A stretch of DNA of 64,000 bases from Thermonema lapsum (lineage in GTDB: Bacteria > Bacteroidota > Bacteroidia > Cytophagales > Thermonemataceae): assembly GCF_011761635.1 (NCBI RefSeq), contig NZ_JAASRN010000003.1, positions 1-64,000 on the forward strand, read 5' to 3'. How positions within the stretch are numbered: the first letter of the stretch is position 1; every line of letters begins with the position of its first letter. A program made the translations under genes and the position numbers. This document shows positions 61,788 through 64,000 of this stretch, piece after piece. The notes under the pieces were generated by a model. It had not been told where the DNA came from, made no database searches, and was given only the letters and a program-made list of their open reading frames with translations.

Positions 61788-62342
61788 TTACAGCTTTGAA
61801 GGTTTCCAAGGTGTCTCGTCTATGTTGAGCTCTACATGCAACAAACGACAAAGGGCAAATAGGTAGTCCGACAAGCGGTTCAGAAAACGAATGATGCGCT
61901 CATCTACCGCCTGTTGTTGATGTAAAGCGACAACCGCACGCTCGGCACGCCGGCACACACAACGTGCCACATGGGTGTGGGAGATGCTCAGATGTCCGCC
62001 CGGCAGGATAAAATAGCGCATAGGCGGCGTGCGCTCATTGATGTCATCGATGAGCTTTTCGAGCTTGGTTATAGCGTCTTCTTCCAATGGAGGAAGTTCC
62101 ATTTTATTGCGTTCGGGGTCGGCAGCAAGCAGCGAGCCAATCACAAACAGTTTATTTTGGATGTCGAGCATGATGTCCTTTCTTGCGCTGTGTTCTGGCA
62201 AGTCGCGCAGCAAGCCTATATAGGCGTTCAGTTCATCGACATTGCCGTAGGCTTCGATGCGAATATGTGATTTAGGCAGTCGTGTGCCACCCAAAATGGA
62301 GGTTTCGCCTTTGTCGCCTGTTTTTGTGTAAATACGTGCCAT
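61788..62342 (-). CDS. corrinoid adenosyltransferase, PduO type
   Basis: Converts cob(I)alamin to adenosylcobalamin; 184 residues. The N-terminus ARIYTKTGDKGETSILGGTR (residues 2-21) and the motif VDELNAYIGLLRDL are typical of PduO ATP:cob(I)alamin adenosyltransferases. The C-terminal part contains RNRLSDYLFALCRLLH-like text (observed FLNRLSDYLFALCRLLH) with the conserved Arg/Asp of the active site. It probably serves a B12-dependent enzyme elsewhere. It lies between ltaE and ilvE on the same strand, 19 bases before ilvE. Confidence 0.92.
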   Translation of the reverse strand: MARIYTKTGDKGETSILGGTRLPKSHIRIEAYGNVDELNAYIGLLRDLPEHSARKDIMLDIQNKLFVIGSLLAADPERNKMELPPLEEDAITKLEKLIDDINERTPPMRYFILPGGHLSISHTHVARCVCRRAERAVVALHQQQAVDERIIRFLNRLSDYLFALCRLLHVELNIDETPWKPSKL

Positions 62343-62442
62343 GGAAGGTGCATCTTAATCAGGTGAAGAGGAGGAGGCTGGTTGCCATCACGCTTGCGAA
62401 TGTACAAAAAAAACTTCAATGAAAATTGTATTTTTTCTGTTT

Positions 62443-63480
62443 TTACTTGTGCTCTTTTTGGATACTAAAACGTGGTAGCACTTCCGACAGAAAGGAAATG
62501 TGCCCATCGTGAATATCAAGGTGGGTAACCATACGTATTGCTCGCTCGCCGAAGGTAGAAATCAGGATGCCACGTTCTTTGAGGGCGGCTTGCCACTTAT
62601 GGGCTTTTAAGGGAGCCCGCAGCTCGGCAATGACTATGTTGGTTTCTACAGGATACACTTCCTGCACGTCGGGATGCGCTTGGAGCAATTCGCCCAATAG
62701 CTTGGCACGCCGGTGGTCTTCTTGTAAGCGTTCGATGTGATGTTGGAGCGCATAAAGCCCTGCGGCTGCCAGCATACCAGCTTGTCGCCAGCCACCCCCC
62801 ATGACTTTGCGTATGCGGCGCGCCTTACGTATGAGTTCTTTGCTACCAAGTAAGAGGGAGCCTACAGGACAGCCCAAGCCCTTAGATAAGCACACCGAAA
62901 GGCTATCGAACAGCCGACCGAAGTCTTGTGGGTCGCTGCCTTGTGCTACAATGGCATTGAACAGTCGGGCGCCGTCGAGGTGCAGTTTTAGCCCATGCTT
63001 AAGGCACACTTCTTTGATTCGACGGATTTCATCCAAATCATAGCACACACCGCCAGCCTTGTTGACCGTATTTTCGAGTGAAACCAAACGACTGACAGGA
63101 AAATGCACGTCGTCGGGGTTGATGTGGGCAGCGACCTGTTCGGCGGTCAGGCGCCCGCGGTTGCCTTCTATTAGGCGCACCGACACCAACGAGTTGGAGG
63201 CTAAACCGCCGCCTTCATACAAGTAGATGTGCGAAAGGCGGTCGCATATCACTTCGTCGTTGGGTTGTGTTTGGGCGCGTATGGCTATTTGGTTGCTCAT
63301 GGTGCCCGAAACACAAAAAAGAGCTGCTTCTACACCGAATAAGCGTGCAGCAAAAGCTTCCAGTTCATTGACGGTGGGGTCTTCGCCATACACGTCGTCG
63401 CCTACGGGTGCTTGGAGCATGGCTTCGCGCATACCCGCTGTAGGACGGCTGACAGTATCACTGCGCAAATCAACTATCAT
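62443..63480 (-). CDS. ltaE: low-specificity L-threonine aldolase
   Basis: A PLP enzyme of 345 residues that splits threonine/allo-threonine to glycine and acetaldehyde. Motifs: [20 protein letters not shown] (about 4-23), [15 protein letters not shown] (about 27-41), [11 protein letters not shown] (about 171-181) and the PLP-Lys segment [18 protein letters not shown] (about 203-220). The start overlaps the ABC ATPase stop by four bases (ATGA), so they are coupled. The product is of the expected length. Confidence 0.94.
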   Translation of the reverse strand: MIVDLRSDTVSRPTAGMREAMLQAPVGDDVYGEDPTVNELEAFAARLFGVEAALFCVSGTMSNQIAIRAQTQPNDEVICDRLSHIYLYEGGGLASNSLVSVRLIEGNRGRLTAEQVAAHINPDDVHFPVSRLVSLENTVNKAGGVCYDLDEIRRIKEVCLKHGLKLHLDGARLFNAIVAQGSDPQDFGRLFDSLSVCLSKGLGCPVGSLLLGSKELIRKARRIRKVMGGGWRQAGMLAAAGLYALQHHIERLQEDHRRAKLLGELLQAHPDVQEVYPVETNIVIAELRAPLKAHKWQAALKERGILISTFGERAIRMVTHLDIHDGHISFLSEVLPRFSIQKEHK

Positions 63481-64000
63481 GGCAATCTCACTTTTTGCGG
63501 ATTGGGCAAGTCGCTTTCAATCAAACCATCACGCAGGCGTACGATGCGTTCGGCATAACTGGCAATGTCGTCTTCGTGGGTAACCATGATAATGGTATTG
63601 CCTTGTGCGTGAATCTGGTTGAACAGCTCCATGATTTCGTAGGAAGTTTTCGAATCTAAGTTACCGGTGGGTTCGTCGGCAAGCAAAATACTGGGATTGT
63701 TGACAAGTGCTCGGGCAATAGCCACGCGTTGCCGCTGCCCGCCCGACAGCTCGTTGGGTTTATGGTGTGCCCTATCTGCTAGCCCTACATTTTCGAGTGC
63801 CTGCATGGCGCGCGCTATGCGCTCCGACTTTTTATATCCTGCATAAATCAGCGGGAGTGCCACGTTGTCAAGGGCATTCATGCGTGGCAGCAGGTTGAAA
63901 GTTTGAAACACAAAGCCTATTTCTTTATTGCGCACCTCTGCCAGTTCGTCTTCGTTCATTTGACTCACATCCTTTTGGTTAAGGAAGTAACGTCCCGAAG
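63477..64000 (-). CDS. ABC transporter ATP-binding protein, LolD/MacB type (5' part outside window)
   Basis: Only the C-terminal 170 or so residues are inside; the gene runs off the right edge. Visible: the Q-loop [20 protein letters not shown], the signature [16 protein letters not shown], Walker [20 protein letters not shown], and the H-loop [20 protein letters not shown]. These fit LolD/MacB-type exporters, which handle lipoproteins or secreted peptides. The Walker A motif must lie beyond the window. The stop overlaps the ltaE start by four bases. An internal ATG at 63968 is not the true start. Confidence 0.92.
   Translation of the reverse strand, partial: SGRYFLNQKDVSQMNEDELAEVRNKEIGFVFQTFNLLPRMNALDNVALPLIYAGYKKSERIARAMQALENVGLADRAHHKPNELSGGQRQRVAIARALVNNPSILLADEPTGNLDSKTSYEIMELFNQIHAQGNTIIMVTHEDDIASYAERIVRLRDGLIESDLPNPQKVRLP

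Noticed and set aside
1-64000. CRISPR array, prophage, complete insertion sequence or replication origin
   Set aside because: No regularly spaced direct repeats, integrase, transposase, phage structural genes or DnaA-box cluster was recognised.

Overview
The window is a stretch of ordinary-looking chromosome from a member of the Bacteroidota, most likely the Cytophagales side. The evidence is lineage-typical genes: GldH (gliding motility lipoprotein), PorT (type IX secretion), a secreted protein with a gliding-motility/T9SS type B sorting domain, a TonB receptor paired with a DUF4249 lipoprotein, DUF4837, a eukaryotic-type glycyl-tRNA synthetase, type B ribosomal protein L31, and promoters of the Bacteroidota form TTTG-N20-TAnnTTTG in front of tRNA genes. 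Genus cannot be fixed from the sequence alone. I see no complete insertion sequence, prophage, CRISPR array, origin or riboswitch.

Layout, left to right. 1-3.5 kb: small membrane protein, thioredoxin, a gene-poor gap, and a secreted M61 peptidase. 3.5-5.5 kb: a minus-strand operon pspA - YbjN/CesT-like - GIDE-domain membrane protein, a likely envelope-stress unit. 5.7-8.8 kb: L31, an alternate GlmU-type enzyme, menaquinone methyltransferase and porT. 8.9-15.9 kb: OmpA-family protein, a decayed secreted-protein gene, an inositol-monophosphatase, deoC, an Lrp regulator, scpA, dxs and tRNA-Gln. 16-24.4 kb: a lipid hydroxylase, DUF4249 + TonB receptor, trmD, a lipoprotein, and ribonucleotide reductase alpha. 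24.8-31.1 kb: phytoene desaturase, a GNAT remnant, grpE-dnaJ, hemE and a Na/phosphate cotransporter. 31.2-36.9 kb: trmH with a possible kinase-like protein, then TetR - purD - PSP1/RicT-like - gldH. 37-42.4 kb: T9SS cargo protein, glyS, tRNA-Val, an AT-rich island with one small secreted protein, and rplS. 42.5-49.3 kb: two small envelope proteins, an epimerase-TPR-thioesterase-queD operon, and a second OmpA-family protein followed by a TolC-type channel. 49.4-55.7 kb: an ATP10-like protein, cysQ, a thioesterase, a helical-repeat protein, a second pseudogene, alkB and DUF4837. 55.7-64 kb: LysM transglycosylase, gatA, tatA, coaE, a YbbR-like protein, tRNA-His, ilvE, a PduO-type cobalamin adenosyltransferase, threonine aldolase, and a LolD/MacB-like ATPase cut by the window edge.

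Most genes are housekeeping. An envelope theme recurs: PspA stress unit, PorT/GldH/T9SS cargo, TonB and TolC channels, lipoproteins, OmpA anchors, Tat component and a peptidoglycan lytic enzyme. The least expected observations are the PspA-CesT-GIDE triad, the possible kinase-like protein beside trmH, the two OmpA paralogues sharing an uncommon N-terminal domain, two frameshifted secreted-protein pseudogenes plus a GNAT fragment, and the repeated promoter grammar before all three tRNA genes.
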